Assembly (NCBI GenBank): GCA_949298985.1
Contig: CASFYV010000016.1
Coordinates: forward strand, 47,991 to 111,990
Reading direction: 5' to 3'
Length of the DNA stretch: 64,000 nt
Source: an uncultured bacterium
Lineage (GTDB): Bacteria > Cyanobacteriota > Vampirovibrionia > Gastranaerophilales > Gastranaerophilaceae
The first letter of the stretch is position 1, and every line of letters begins with the position of its first letter. Shown here piece by piece: positions 46,661 through 55,272 of the stretch. The position numbers and the translations under genes were made by a program. The notes under the pieces were generated by a model, which ran no database searches, was not told where the DNA came from, and saw only the letters and a list, made by a program, of their open reading frames with translations.

Positions 46661-46692
46661 GGCTTTCTGTATCAATGGAGAGCCTATTTTTA
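46661..46692 (+). terminator. Terminator of the small transcript
   Basis: GGCTTTC (46661-46667) pairs with GAGAGCC (46678-46684), followed by TATTTTTA. It can also serve the converging TPR gene at 46722. Confidence 0.7.
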
Positions 46693-46721
46693 TTTGCAAT
46701 CACAAAAAAATAAACAATATA

Positions 46722-47291
46722 TTACTGAACAGAATTATTAGATAATTTATTAAAATTATCCAAATAAGTTTGAGCGAGTTTCTCTTTTCTCAACTCTTTA
46801 TAAACATATGCTAAATTATAATGAAATTCAGGTACATCAGATTTAAGCATGATAGCTTTGTTCAGATTAGTTTTAGCTTTTTTTATTTCTCCGATTTTAA
46901 TATAAGCACACGCTAAATTATAATAAATATAAGGATTTTCTTTATTTAAAGAAGCTGCTTTTTTATAATTATCAATTGCCATATGGAATTGATTATTTTC
47001 TAAATAATTATTAGCTAAATTATAATAAGCTTTATAATATTTTTTATCGACGTTTAAAGCTTTTTGATACATAAAAATAGCGTTATCTTTTTCGCCCTTA
47101 TCATCCAAAACATTTCCCAACATCAACCAATCTTTAGCAGTTCTGTCTTTTTCATCAATTTGCAAAATCAAATCCAAGGTCTTTTGAAAATTATTGTCAC
47201 TATAAAAAGCTGTAGCTTGTTTAGACAAATCTTCCGAAGCAAAAGTCGGTAGGAATAATAATAAAGCTAAAAATGTTAAACTCTTTTTCAT
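46722..47291 (-). CDS. Secreted TPR protein
   Basis: The 189-aa protein has a signal peptide (KKSLTFLALLLFLPTFAS, cleavage near 18-19) and four to five TPR repeats: WLMLGNVLDDKGEKDNAIF, AYYNLANNYLENNQFHMAI, IYYNLACAYIKIGEIKKAK and FHYNLAYVYKELRKEKLAQ. It is convergent with the small transcript and divergent from rlmH. The gene at 45654 is a second, different TPR protein nearby. Confidence 0.85.
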   Translation of the reverse strand: MKKSLTFLALLLFLPTFASEDLSKQATAFYSDNNFQKTLDLILQIDEKDRTAKDWLMLGNVLDDKGEKDNAIFMYQKALNVDKKYYKAYYNLANNYLENNQFHMAIDNYKKAASLNKENPYIYYNLACAYIKIGEIKKAKTNLNKAIMLKSDVPEFHYNLAYVYKELRKEKLAQTYLDNFNKLSNNSVQ

Positions 47292-47366
47292 ACCAAAATT
47301 ATAAAAAAAAATCCCACATTAATCAAATATTGAAAGTTTTGTTTATATTAGTTATAAATAATTTAT

Positions 47367-47837
47367 ATGAAAATAAAAATAATAGCACTGGGAAAAATTA
47401 AAGAAAAATTTCTTAAAGATGGAATAGACGAATTTTTAAAACGTCTTACTCCATACACTTCTATAGAGATAATTGAAATACAACCAATAGAAATCAAAGA
47501 TGAAAATCTTATTGAAAAAGCTTTGGAACAAGAAGCGGAAAAAATTTTAGCTAATATAAAAAAAGATTCCTACGTAATTACACTAGAAATTTTAGGAAAA
47601 CAGCTCTCATCAGAAGATTTTGCTTCTAAAATCGATGAAATAACAAAAAATGGAATAAGTGAGCTAGTATTTGTAATAGGCTCTTCTTGCGGAATTTCTC
47701 CAAAAGTTTTACAAAGAGCTAATTTTAAACTTAGTATTTCAAAAATGACATTCTTACATCAATTTGCCCGACTATTACTAGTCGAGCAAATTTATCGAGC
47801 TTTTAAAATTTTAAAAAATGAAACTTATCACAAATAA
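47367..47837 (+). CDS. rlmH: 23S rRNA pseudouridine1915 N3-methyltransferase RlmH
   Basis: The 156-aa SPOUT-fold enzyme starts MKIKIIALGKIKEKFLKDGI; the knot region reads VFVIGSSCGIS (usually GGSYG), and the end MTFLHQFARLLLVEQIYRAFKI with a final ETYHK is diagnostic. It methylates pseudouridine 1915 of 23S rRNA. The ATG has no ribosome site and a TATAAA box ends 9 nt before it, so the leader would be at most a few nucleotides. Confidence 0.95.
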   Translation: MKIKIIALGKIKEKFLKDGIDEFLKRLTPYTSIEIIEIQPIEIKDENLIEKALEQEAEKILANIKKDSYVITLEILGKQLSSEDFASKIDEITKNGISELVFVIGSSCGISPKVLQRANFKLSISKMTFLHQFARLLLVEQIYRAFKILKNETYHK

Positions 47838-47838
47838 C

Positions 47839-48555
47839 CTAAGCTTCTTCAACCAATTTTTTCATTTCTTTAATTGCTTGTTCTAAACCAACAAAAATAG
47901 ATCTGGAAATAATTGAATGTCCAATATTTAATTCATGCAAATTAGGGATTTCATGCATTCTGCTAACATTTTGATAATTCAATCCATGCCCGGCATTAAC
48001 TCCTAATCCAAAATTCTTAGCAAAAATCGCCGCTCCTTTCAAATCCTCAAACGCTTTTTCCTCTTCCATAGTTCCAAATGCTTCAGAATATCTTCCTGTA
48101 TGTAATTCTATAAACGGAGCACCTGTTTTAGAAACAGCAGAAATTTGATGAACATCCGGATCAATAAAAAAACTTACTTCAATTTTTTTCTCCAAAAGCG
48201 GACGAGTAAACTCAATTGCCCAATCCAATTGCCCTGCGACATCCAACCCGCCTTCAGTTGTTACTTCCTGTCTTTTTTCAGGCACAATACAAACAGCATG
48301 TGGTCTTATTCTTAAAGCTATTTCTTGCATTTCTTTTGTCATAGCCATTTCTAAATTTAATCTTACTCTAGGTAACATTCTAATAGCTTCAACATCAGCA
48401 TCCTTAATATGTCTTCTATCTTCTCTTAAATGAGTGGTAATTGAAGCAACTTTACATTCTTTACATATTCTAGCTGCAGTTAAAACATCAGGTTCCAAAC
48501 CACCCCTTGCATTTCTTAATGTTGCTACATGATCTATATTTACACCCAATAACAT
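47839..48555 (-). CDS. pdxJ: Pyridoxine 5'-phosphate synthase
   Basis: The 238-aa TIM barrel starts LLGVNIDHVATLRNARGG and has THLREDRRHI, PEKRQEVTTEGGLDV and GHGLNYQNV with the expected His and Glu residues. It forms PNP from 3-amino-1-hydroxyacetone phosphate and DXP in the DXP-dependent vitamin B6 route. It is three bases after murT, likely co-transcribed. Confidence 0.96.
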   Translation of the reverse strand: MLLGVNIDHVATLRNARGGLEPDVLTAARICKECKVASITTHLREDRRHIKDADVEAIRMLPRVRLNLEMAMTKEMQEIALRIRPHAVCIVPEKRQEVTTEGGLDVAGQLDWAIEFTRPLLEKKIEVSFFIDPDVHQISAVSKTGAPFIELHTGRYSEAFGTMEEEKAFEDLKGAAIFAKNFGLGVNAGHGLNYQNVSRMHEIPNLHELNIGHSIISRSIFVGLEQAIKEMKKLVEEA

Positions 48556-48558
48556 TTC

Positions 48559-49863
48559 TTACTCCTTAAATCCTTTCATTTTATTTATTTTTAATAATGC
48601 AGTATACGTTGGTAATATCGTAATATCATTTTCAGCTTTTTTTGATAAATATTCTACTGCACTATCAATATCATCAATAATTTTAACATTCTCAATATCA
48701 GCATATTTTAATCTTAAAGCCATATCATTAGCCCTAATCCCGGAAACAACTATTTCTTTCTTTGCATTTTTCAATAATTCAAATTGAGCATCCCAAAGCC
48801 AAGAAACATCACGTCCATCAGCATAATTATCATTAATAACGATTAAAATATTAGATTCCAAATCCACAGTTTTTAAAACTTCATTTGCTCCAATTGGATT
48901 TTTAATCAATTGAATTAAAACTTTTTTACCATTCAAAGATTTTACTTCACTTCTTCCAAAAGCAACTTTAAAAGAAGCTAAATTTTCCTTTATATTTTCA
49001 ATACCTAATTCCAAACATAAAGAAATTGCCGCAAGAGCATTATAAGCATTAAATAATCCCACCAAAGGAACTTCATAAGATTCTCCGTTAATTTTTATAA
49101 CAGAACAATCTTTATACAAAGTGACTTGAGCTTTATATTTAGCTTCTGGTCTTGAATATCCGCATTCGCAATAATAATGACCTTGTTGAGCATAAAACTT
49201 CCTTGAATATTTTAATTCTTTCCCACAAGGACATCTAAAAATTTCTTCCACAGAATTCTGACTTTTTAAAGTCTCATCAGTATAAAAAACTTCTTCAACC
49301 CCATAAAAAATTTTATTATTTCCTTCAAAACTTGCAACCAAAGGATCATCAGCGTTTAGAAACAATATCAAATTATCTTTTTTATCTATTCCGTTTTGAA
49401 TAAATTTTTTAGTAGTTTCTAATTCTCCATACCTATCAAGTTGATCTCTGAACAAATTTGTCACAACAAGATAGTCAGCATCAAATTTATCATAAATTTT
49501 AGCTAAATATGCTTCATCAGATTCAATAACAGAAAAATCTGTTTTCTTTGAAGTATCAAGAGCAATCGCAATAGCATTAACAACACCATTGAGCATATTA
49601 GCTCCCATAGAATTATTAATAACGCTATGTCCGCTTTTTTGTATCAAATGAGATATCAAACCTGAAGTTGTAGTTTTTCCATTAGTTCCGGTAACATTAA
49701 TTTTAGTTAAAATAAAAGAATTAGAATGTTTAAGAAAATCTTTATCAATTTTTAAGACATATTTACCGATAATAGACGTCCCTGAAGATAATTTAGTAAA
49801 ATTCAGAAACCCAGATAAAGTTTTTGCAAACAATAATGCTACATAAAAATTCCAACTTTTCAC
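48559..49863 (-). CDS. murT: Mur ligase-like lipid II isoglutaminyl synthase subunit MurT
   Basis: The 434-aa Mur-ligase-fold protein has the P-loop VTGTNGKTTTS near 58-68, a four-Cys zinc ribbon near 209-240 (CPCGKEL ... CECGYS) that is specific to MurT, and the C-terminal MurT domain with NDNYADGRDVSWLWDAQF, whose DxxWLWD Asp takes part in catalysis. With GatD it amidates the D-Glu of lipid II. gatD is not adjacent; pdxJ follows instead. Confidence 0.9.
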   Translation of the reverse strand: MKSWNFYVALLFAKTLSGFLNFTKLSSGTSIIGKYVLKIDKDFLKHSNSFILTKINVTGTNGKTTTSGLISHLIQKSGHSVINNSMGANMLNGVVNAIAIALDTSKKTDFSVIESDEAYLAKIYDKFDADYLVVTNLFRDQLDRYGELETTKKFIQNGIDKKDNLILFLNADDPLVASFEGNNKIFYGVEEVFYTDETLKSQNSVEEIFRCPCGKELKYSRKFYAQQGHYYCECGYSRPEAKYKAQVTLYKDCSVIKINGESYEVPLVGLFNAYNALAAISLCLELGIENIKENLASFKVAFGRSEVKSLNGKKVLIQLIKNPIGANEVLKTVDLESNILIVINDNYADGRDVSWLWDAQFELLKNAKKEIVVSGIRANDMALRLKYADIENVKIIDDIDSAVEYLSKKAENDITILPTYTALLKINKMKGFKE

Positions 49864-49945
49864 CAGAAATAATCCTCCAAGTGTATTTTAAATTAGATTA
49901 ATCTAAAATATAATCATATAATAATACAAATATGAATGGATAAAT

Positions 49946-50317
49946 ATGCTTTTTTATTTCTTTATTACAATTGTTTTTATCTCACAATTAATTATAACTA
50001 CAAGTTTAATGATAATCTTAATAAAATTTGACTTTAAAATAAATCAAATAAACAAATATATCGACAATTCTAAACCTAAAATAAAAGTTGTATGTAACTT
50101 AACTAAAAAAATATCAGAACAATTAAAAGATTTATCAGAAATTTTAGTAGAAAAATTTCAAGAAGAAAAAGAAAGAATTACCCTAGAAATACTCAAAAGT
50201 CTAATGTCAGGAATTTTATTTTGGAGTATAAACATAAAAGTTGCTAAAAGACTAAAAAAATCCAAAATACTAAAAGCAGCGTGGAAGGGTTTAACCCTAG
50301 TACAAAATATGATATAA
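49946..50317 (+). CDS. Hypothetical membrane-anchored protein
   Basis: The 123-aa protein has one N-terminal membrane helix (about 1-25) and a basic, coiled-coil-prone remainder (KKISEQLKDLSEILVEKFQEEKERI). It is the first of four small same-strand genes that include two YtxH proteins, and resembles a DUF948-type partner in layout only. Confidence 0.7.
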   Translation: MLFYFFITIVFISQLIITTSLMIILIKFDFKINQINKYIDNSKPKIKVVCNLTKKISEQLKDLSEILVEKFQEEKERITLEILKSLMSGILFWSINIKVAKRLKKSKILKAAWKGLTLVQNMI

Positions 50318-50352
50318 TATTTGAGCAAAGATAATAAGAAAGAGGTTATATT

Positions 50353-50667
50353 ATGAGTAAAGAAAAATCTTCAATCGGATTTGGTATAGGACTTTTAGCA
50401 GGTGTAATCGGCGGAATCGTTGCTGGAATATTATATGCACCACGTCCTGGTTCAGAAATGAGAGAAAAACTTAAAGATGCAGTTTGCGACATGGCGGAAA
50501 AGCACTCTCCTGCTGTTAATGAAGCAAAAAAACAGGCTTTGGATTCTATTGATTTATTAAAATATAAATTAGAAAAACAATACAAAAAATTCGGAAATAT
50601 GCTTAAATCAAAAAAAATGAGAAAAGCAAAAGAATTAGAAGATATTTCTGACTACGATTTTAACTAA
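50353..50667 (+). CDS. YtxH-family membrane protein
   Basis: The 104-aa protein has the YtxH pattern: a glycine-rich helix (GFGIGLLAGVIGGIVAGILY) then APRPGSEMREKL and a long amphipathic helix. YtxH proteins are general-stress, envelope-associated proteins of unknown biochemical role. An AGAGG site precedes the ATG. Confidence 0.85.
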   Translation: MSKEKSSIGFGIGLLAGVIGGIVAGILYAPRPGSEMREKLKDAVCDMAEKHSPAVNEAKKQALDSIDLLKYKLEKQYKKFGNMLKSKKMRKAKELEDISDYDFN

Positions 50668-50679
50668 TAAGGGGAACTA

Positions 50680-51048
50680 ATGGAAACTACTCAACTATAT
50701 CACGGTTTAACTTTTTTAGCATATTCAACAGGAGCAATTGTTCTTTTAGTTGGAGTAATGCTATTCAAAGTTTTATTTGATTTGTCTAAACTAACACAAA
50801 ATGTTAACGAAACAGCAACAATAATAAAAACTGAATTAGAACCGACATTGAAAAATATTAATAAATCAGTAGAAATTGTTAGCGGAATAATCATAAAAAC
50901 AGATGAAGGGATAAATAGAATAAAAAATGCTATAAAAAATTCGCCTCTAAATCTATTTTCTAAATTGGCAAGCATCACCGGTTCAATTTCTAAAGGTTTT
51001 ACCAGCGGACTTTGTGCCGCATTTAAAATGTTTAGCAAAAAGAAGTAA
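50680..51048 (+). CDS. DUF948-like membrane protein
   Basis: The 122-aa protein has one membrane helix (about 8-30) followed by a heptad-like stretch (LTQNVNETATIIKTELEPTL) that matches the general form of DUF948 proteins, which are often paired with YtxH. Placement 12 bp after the first YtxH gene supports the assignment. Confidence 0.75.
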   Translation: METTQLYHGLTFLAYSTGAIVLLVGVMLFKVLFDLSKLTQNVNETATIIKTELEPTLKNINKSVEIVSGIIIKTDEGINRIKNAIKNSPLNLFSKLASITGSISKGFTSGLCAAFKMFSKKK

Positions 51049-51109
51049 AACAATCGGATAATACAAAAAATCCAAAAAGAAGTTAAACTACAAAAGAAGG
51101 AGAAATAAT

Positions 51110-51379
51110 ATGTCAGTAACACGATTTTTAGCAGGTTTTGCAATAGGTGCAACAATCGGAGCAGTAGCAGGTATTTTGTTAGCACCAAAATCAGGAGCAG
51201 AAACAAGAGAAATGCTTGGAGATATGGCTTCTGATATGGCAAAGAAAACCGACGAAACAGTAAGAGATATCCAAAGAAAGGCTGATAATTTAATTTCTGA
51301 TGCTCAAGAAAAAAGTGAAGAAATCATGAACAAATTACAAGATCTTTTAAACAAACAAAAAGAAGGTCAGGAAGCTTAA
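51110..51379 (+). CDS. Second YtxH-family membrane protein
   Basis: The 89-aa protein has a glycine-rich helix (FAIGATIGAVAGILLAPKSG) then AETREML and an amphipathic tail with coiled-coil heptads. It is closer to the YtxH consensus than the copy at 50353. A strong GAAGGAG site and a perfect terminator bracket it, so it is the end of the unit. Confidence 0.87.
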   Translation: MSVTRFLAGFAIGATIGAVAGILLAPKSGAETREMLGDMASDMAKKTDETVRDIQRKADNLISDAQEKSEEIMNKLQDLLNKQKEGQEA

Positions 51380-51404
51380 TTTTTGGATATAAAAAACAAA
51401 CACT

Positions 51405-51436
51405 AAAAAGAGTAGAAAAATTTCTACTCTTTTTTA
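51405..51436 (+). terminator. Terminator after the YtxH unit
   Basis: A perfect 14-bp stem (51405-51418 with 51421-51434), a 2-nt loop and a T-run. Confidence 0.88.
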
Positions 51437-51490
51437 TTTGACTTCTAAAAACTTTTATATTATATTTAACTAGTAACCGTTGAGGTTGTT

Positions 51491-51695
51491 TGAAAATTAA
51501 ATATCCGCAAGCCCTTGTGGCACTCTGCCGAACAAAAGTTGACTAGCGGAAACGAGCAGAGGGTGAAGGTGAAACCGAACCCGTTTAACGCGAGTTTTCA
51601 AGAAAATGTCAAGTTTTGTGAGAGGGGAGGGAGACGCAGTCTACCGATTCCGCAGCAGAGAATATGAAAATTGAATATCCGCATGCCCTTGTGGC
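51491..51695 (+). repeat. Direct repeat of the tRNA-Leu(TAA) leader and 5' end bracketing a GC-rich tract
   Basis: A 31-bp sequence at 51491-51521 recurs at 51665-51695 with two differences, and the second copy is 20 bp of leader plus the first 11 bp of tRNA-Leu(TAA). The 143 bp between hold no gene, have more G and C than usual, and include an inverted copy of the tRNA D-arm (TCTACCGATTCCGC at about 51640-51653). Together with 51437-51490 this makes up the 305-bp gene-free stretch upstream of the tRNA. Confidence 0.85.
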
Positions 51696-51771
51696 GGAAT
51701 CGGTAGACGCGTTGGACTTAAAATCCAATCGGGGTTCACCCTCGGTGCCAGTTCAAGTCTGGCCAAGGGCA
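51685..51771 (+). tRNA. tRNA-Leu (anticodon TAA)
   Basis: An 87-nt class II tRNA: acceptor GCCCTTG with CAAGGGC (perfect), anticodon stem TTGGA/TCCAA with loop CTTAAAA, a long variable arm CGGGGTTCACCCTCG, and T arm GCCAG-TTCAAGT-CTGGC. The discriminator is A and CCA is not encoded. Confidence 0.95.
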
Positions 51772-51776
51772 TTTTT

Positions 51777-51808
51777 AAAAGACTCACCTAAATAGTGGGT
51801 CTTTTTTT
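51777..51808 (+). terminator. Terminator after tRNA-Leu(TAA)
   Basis: AAAAGACTCAC (51777-51787) pairs with GTGGGTCTTTT (51795-51805), one G-T pair, with a T-run. Six bases further (51815-51820) GCCCTT inverts the tRNA 3' AAGGGC. Confidence 0.85.
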
Positions 51809-52018
51809 GTTTTAGCCCTTGACGCTCGAGAATCTCTCGCTAGCCAGACAGCTCCTGTGCAATTACTTCTTGTATCCACTTTTAATTTTCTGTAAATATT
51901 TGTTACATATTTTAAAAAAAACTAAAGTTTTCTTTAAATATGTCGATATAGAGATTATAAGTAAAAATGAAAATAAAGAAAAATATGCTTAATTTTAAAA
52001 AAGGATTAAAAGAAAAGT
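51809..52018. other. Spacer with short GC-rich remnants before the protease-like gene
   Basis: Bases 51815-51870 are GC-rich with short inverted pieces (GACGCTCGAGAATCTCTCGC). The rest is AT-rich and holds no gene; bases 52000-52018 carry AAAAGGATTAAAAGAAAAG before the ATG. Confidence 0.5.
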
Positions 52019-53527
52019 ATGCGTATTAATGAAAACAATAACAATCTTACCCCACCTCCTGTAGATCAAGATACTGCAGTACAAACTGAAAATAAAGAAA
52101 ATAATTTAAGTCTTTTTAACATACTTAATAAAAATGAAAAAGCTGTGCTGGATCAAAATCAAGATGGCAAAATCAGCTTTCAAGAAGTTAAAAACTATAT
52201 TAACAGTGGTATTGCTGATTCTAAAATCTTAAATAAACTTGCTAGTATATTAGGAATAGAAGTAAAAACTCCAGTTGAATTATCTACCAATACAGAATTC
52301 AAGAAAAGTGCTAATGAACTTTTAGATGCAATGGAAAAAATTGATACAAATAATAATGAAGAAATCAGTTTTCAAGAAATTAAAAATGCCCAAAATTTAA
52401 CTAAAGCCGAAAGTATAAAATTACATAAAACATTTGGATTAGTAGATGGTAATTTTGAAAATCAACAGGGGCGTTTCGGCAGTTGCTGGGCTCTTTCTGG
52501 TGCTTACGGTATTTTTATTACAGATAAGGAAAAGTTTAATCAAATAGTAAAACAAGACGAAGATGGAAACGCAATAGTTACCTTTTATGGAATCTCTGAA
52601 CAACCTTTTGAAACAAAAATTGATAGAAGAATTATCCAAAATGTTATAAAAATGAGAACAAATATTGTAAATTATAATACTATTAATAAAAATAACGGTT
52701 CATTAAATAATCGAAAATATTATAGTTCTGATCCGGATGCAATTGCAATAGAATTAGCATTTTCAAATTATGATGAGCATATAAAACAATTGAAAGGAGA
52801 GCAATCTAAAAAAATTTCCGAATATATAAATAGTTCAACACCTATTGCACCGGATAAACCTAATATTGAAACAATATCAATGGGAATGAGTAATGAAGAT
52901 TTAATGAATTTTCTAAATTATTATAAAAATTCAACTGACGAAAATAAAAGTTCCTATATATTCCCACACAATATAAAACATTTAACTCCAGAAACAATAG
53001 AAAATATAAAAAAATATATTCAAACATCTACTCCTGTAATTCCTGAAAAACCAACAGAAAAAGAAATTTATTATAATTTAAATAGTGTATCTAATTACCT
53101 TAATAATTCAAAATCAGAAACAATTGCCAAGCCTGAAATAAACATGTATTTAAATAATGCCGGTACAATTGAAAATGGCGGACAAGCAGGTCCTGCAATA
53201 AAACTTATGGCAGGAGGAACTTATAAAACTTATTATGGTCAAGAATATAATAGTAAAACTCAGCAATATGAAGATGTTTCTCGTGAGACACAAGCTGAAA
53301 TTACTAATTTATTAGAAAATTTTAAAAAAAATGATAAAGTCTTTTCAATATCATTTAGAGAAGCTGATTCTCAGATATATTCTAATCATGGTTATACCGT
53401 AGTTGGGAATGATGAAAAAAATATTTATTTAGTTAATCCACATGACACAACATCAAAACCTATTGTTTATTCGATAAAAAAAGCTGTAAAAAATTTGAAA
53501 ATATTACAAATAAATACATTATCTTAA
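52019..53527 (+). CDS. Cytoplasmic EF-hand papain/calpain-like cysteine protease
   Basis: The 502-aa protein has no signal peptide. Two EF-hand-like loops lie at 45-56 (DQNQDGKISFQE, canonical) and 109-120 (DTNNNEEISFQE, less canonical). The catalytic core has QGRFGSCW at 150-157 (oxyanion Gln150, nucleophile Cys156), His457 in SNHGYTVVG and Asn473 in LVNPHD, the Cys-His-Asn triad of clan CA. Between Cys and His is an unusually long insert (about 300 residues) with two similar STP-x-x-P-x-KP segments near 273 and 337. The NPHD form recalls calpains (NPWG). Calcium control is inference. Confidence 0.8.
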   Translation: MRINENNNNLTPPPVDQDTAVQTENKENNLSLFNILNKNEKAVLDQNQDGKISFQEVKNYINSGIADSKILNKLASILGIEVKTPVELSTNTEFKKSANELLDAMEKIDTNNNEEISFQEIKNAQNLTKAESIKLHKTFGLVDGNFENQQGRFGSCWALSGAYGIFITDKEKFNQIVKQDEDGNAIVTFYGISEQPFETKIDRRIIQNVIKMRTNIVNYNTINKNNGSLNNRKYYSSDPDAIAIELAFSNYDEHIKQLKGEQSKKISEYINSSTPIAPDKPNIETISMGMSNEDLMNFLNYYKNSTDENKSSYIFPHNIKHLTPETIENIKKYIQTSTPVIPEKPTEKEIYYNLNSVSNYLNNSKSETIAKPEINMYLNNAGTIENGGQAGPAIKLMAGGTYKTYYGQEYNSKTQQYEDVSRETQAEITNLLENFKKNDKVFSISFREADSQIYSNHGYTVVGNDEKNIYLVNPHDTTSKPIVYSIKKAVKNLKILQINTLS

Positions 53528-53602
53528 AATTAATATTAATAAAACACTCAAAACTTGTTAAACTTTTTTTAGCAATATAAAATTTAGAAAAAGGGATACA
53601 TA

Positions 53603-54106
53603 ATGAAAATTAATACACAGCCAAAAACAAACATTACCCCAATTTATAGGGGTAAATGGGGTTTACGAGTAGAAAATGCTTTGGACAGATTTGATAAAGC
53701 TCTTGGGAAATTAATAAATCCAATAGAATTTGTAACAAAAGAAAACCAAACAAATATAACAAAATGTATAGAACTTGCAAATAAATTATATAATCCAACT
53801 TCTCCACAAACAATAAATCTAAGTATAAAAAATGGCAATAAAGAATTCGAATTTTTGTATAATAATTCTGCTTGGCATAAAGTAAGACTTACTAAAAAAG
53901 GTCAAGAATTAAATGAATTTGAAATATTACACGTAAAAAACGATAACGACTTTTCATTTTATTCAACAGGAAATTATCCTTGCCAAATCAGAGATGAAAA
54001 ATATTTAAAAAATTTTAATTTAATACTAGAAGATTGGTTACCAAGATTAATCAAAAAATATGAAGGCAAAAAATCACAGATAAATATGATTAATAAAGAT
54101 ATTTAA
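53603..54106 (+). CDS. Lineage-specific hypothetical protein
   Basis: The 167-aa protein starts MKINTQPKTNITPIYRGKWG, again with a short aromatic-basic N-terminal motif. The remainder is predicted mixed alpha/beta with no recognised domain. The end overlaps the converging aminotransferase by four bases. It may form a unit with the protease-like gene 75 bp upstream. Confidence 0.75.
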   Translation: MKINTQPKTNITPIYRGKWGLRVENALDRFDKALGKLINPIEFVTKENQTNITKCIELANKLYNPTSPQTINLSIKNGNKEFEFLYNNSAWHKVRLTKKGQELNEFEILHVKNDNDFSFYSTGNYPCQIRDEKYLKNFNLILEDWLPRLIKKYEGKKSQINMINKDI

Positions 54107-55272
54107 GATTTATTTCTTAATTTCTCAACAAATCTTTTTAATCTTTCCATCGCAATTTTAAGATTATCTAAAGAATAGGCATATGAAATTCTTAAATAGC
54201 CTTCACCACTATTACCAAAAGCATTTCCCGGAACAGCAGCAACTTTTTCTTCTTCTAAAAACTTAGTTGCGAATTCCTCACTTGTCATTCCAAATTCTTT
54301 AATGCAAGGAAACACATAAAACGCTCCATAAGGTTCAAAGCACTCTAAATTCATTTCTTTAAAAGCATTTAAAAGAAATCTTCTACGCTGATTATAAGCA
54401 TTTTTCATTTCTTTAACATCATCATCCCCATTTCTTAAAGCTTCAACAGCAGCATATTGGCTTGTAGTAGGTGCACACATTATCGCAAACTGATGAATTT
54501 TTGTCATTTGCTTAATAATTTTTTCAGGCCCACAAGCATAACCTAAACGCCAACCTGTCATTGCATATGCTTTTGAGAAACCATTTATTAAAATTGTTCT
54601 CTCTTGCATACCTTCAATACTCGCAATAGAAACGTGTTTATCCTTATATGTTAATTCAGAATATATCTCATCAGACATAACATAAATATCATGTTTAATT
54701 ACAACTTTTGCAATTTCTTCCAAATCTTTTCTTTCCATAATCGCACCTGTAGGATTGTTAGGGAAAGGTAAAATCAAAACCTTAGTTTTATCAGTAATTG
54801 CATTTTCTAATTCTTCCGCAGTCAGCCTGAATTCATTTTCCGCCTTTAAATCAATTATCACAGGTTTAGCTCCTGCAAGTAATGCACAAGGTTCATATGA
54901 AACATAAGCAGGCTGAGGAATAATAACTTCATCACCAGAATTAATAACCGCTCTTAATCCAATATCAATAGCTTCAGAACCACCTACAGTTATTATAACT
55001 TCATTCAAAGGATTATATTCTATATTTTGAGTTCTTTTTAAATATTTACAAATTTCTTCTCTAAGTTCTTTTAAACCTGCATTAGAAGTATAAAAAGTTT
55101 TACCTTTTTCAAGGGCATAAATTCCTTCATCTCTAATATGCCAAGGAGTATCAAAATCAGGCTCTCCGACCCCTAATGATATTGCATCTTTCATTTCAGA
55201 AACTATATCAAAAAATTTTCTAATCCCGGAAGGTTTTATCTCTTCAACCAATTTAGAAAGCGGCTTTGTCAT
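54103..55272 (-). CDS. PLP-dependent class I/II aminotransferase
   Basis: The 389-aa fold-type I protein has LGVGEPDFDTPWHI near the start, YTSNAGLKELREEI, LPFPNNPTGAIME with the key Asn-Pro, SDEIYSEL with Asp and Tyr, and the PLP lysine in INGFSKAYAMTGWRLGY. Substrates of this subfamily include aspartate and aromatic amino acids; the exact one cannot be read. It overlaps the Lrp gene by four bases. Confidence 0.93.
   Translation of the reverse strand: MTKPLSKLVEEIKPSGIRKFFDIVSEMKDAISLGVGEPDFDTPWHIRDEGIYALEKGKTFYTSNAGLKELREEICKYLKRTQNIEYNPLNEVIITVGGSEAIDIGLRAVINSGDEVIIPQPAYVSYEPCALLAGAKPVIIDLKAENEFRLTAEELENAITDKTKVLILPFPNNPTGAIMERKDLEEIAKVVIKHDIYVMSDEIYSELTYKDKHVSIASIEGMQERTILINGFSKAYAMTGWRLGYACGPEKIIKQMTKIHQFAIMCAPTTSQYAAVEALRNGDDDVKEMKNAYNQRRRFLLNAFKEMNLECFEPYGAFYVFPCIKEFGMTSEEFATKFLEEEKVAAVPGNAFGNSGEGYLRISYAYSLDNLKIAMERLKRFVEKLRNKS

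Larger units (their letters stand above)
46305..46721 (+). ncRNA. Gene-poor 417-bp tract with a probable small transcript (46450-46690)
   Basis: The tract has a -10-like TATACT (46443-46448) with TTGATA 15 bp upstream, a strong AAAGGAG site (46464-46470), a 17-codon ORF at 46473-46526, a 14-nt direct repeat AAATCACAAATCAA (46551-46564 and 46569-46582) and a terminator at 46661-46692. This layout fits a small RNA of about 230 nt that may encode a 17-residue peptide. I cannot match it to 6S, SRP or RNase P RNA by eye. Confidence 0.45.

Noticed and set aside
50700..51242. 180-codon minus-strand ORF across the DUF948-like and second YtxH genes
   Set aside because: The plus-strand genes have ribosome sites, family motifs and a terminator; the antisense frame has none.
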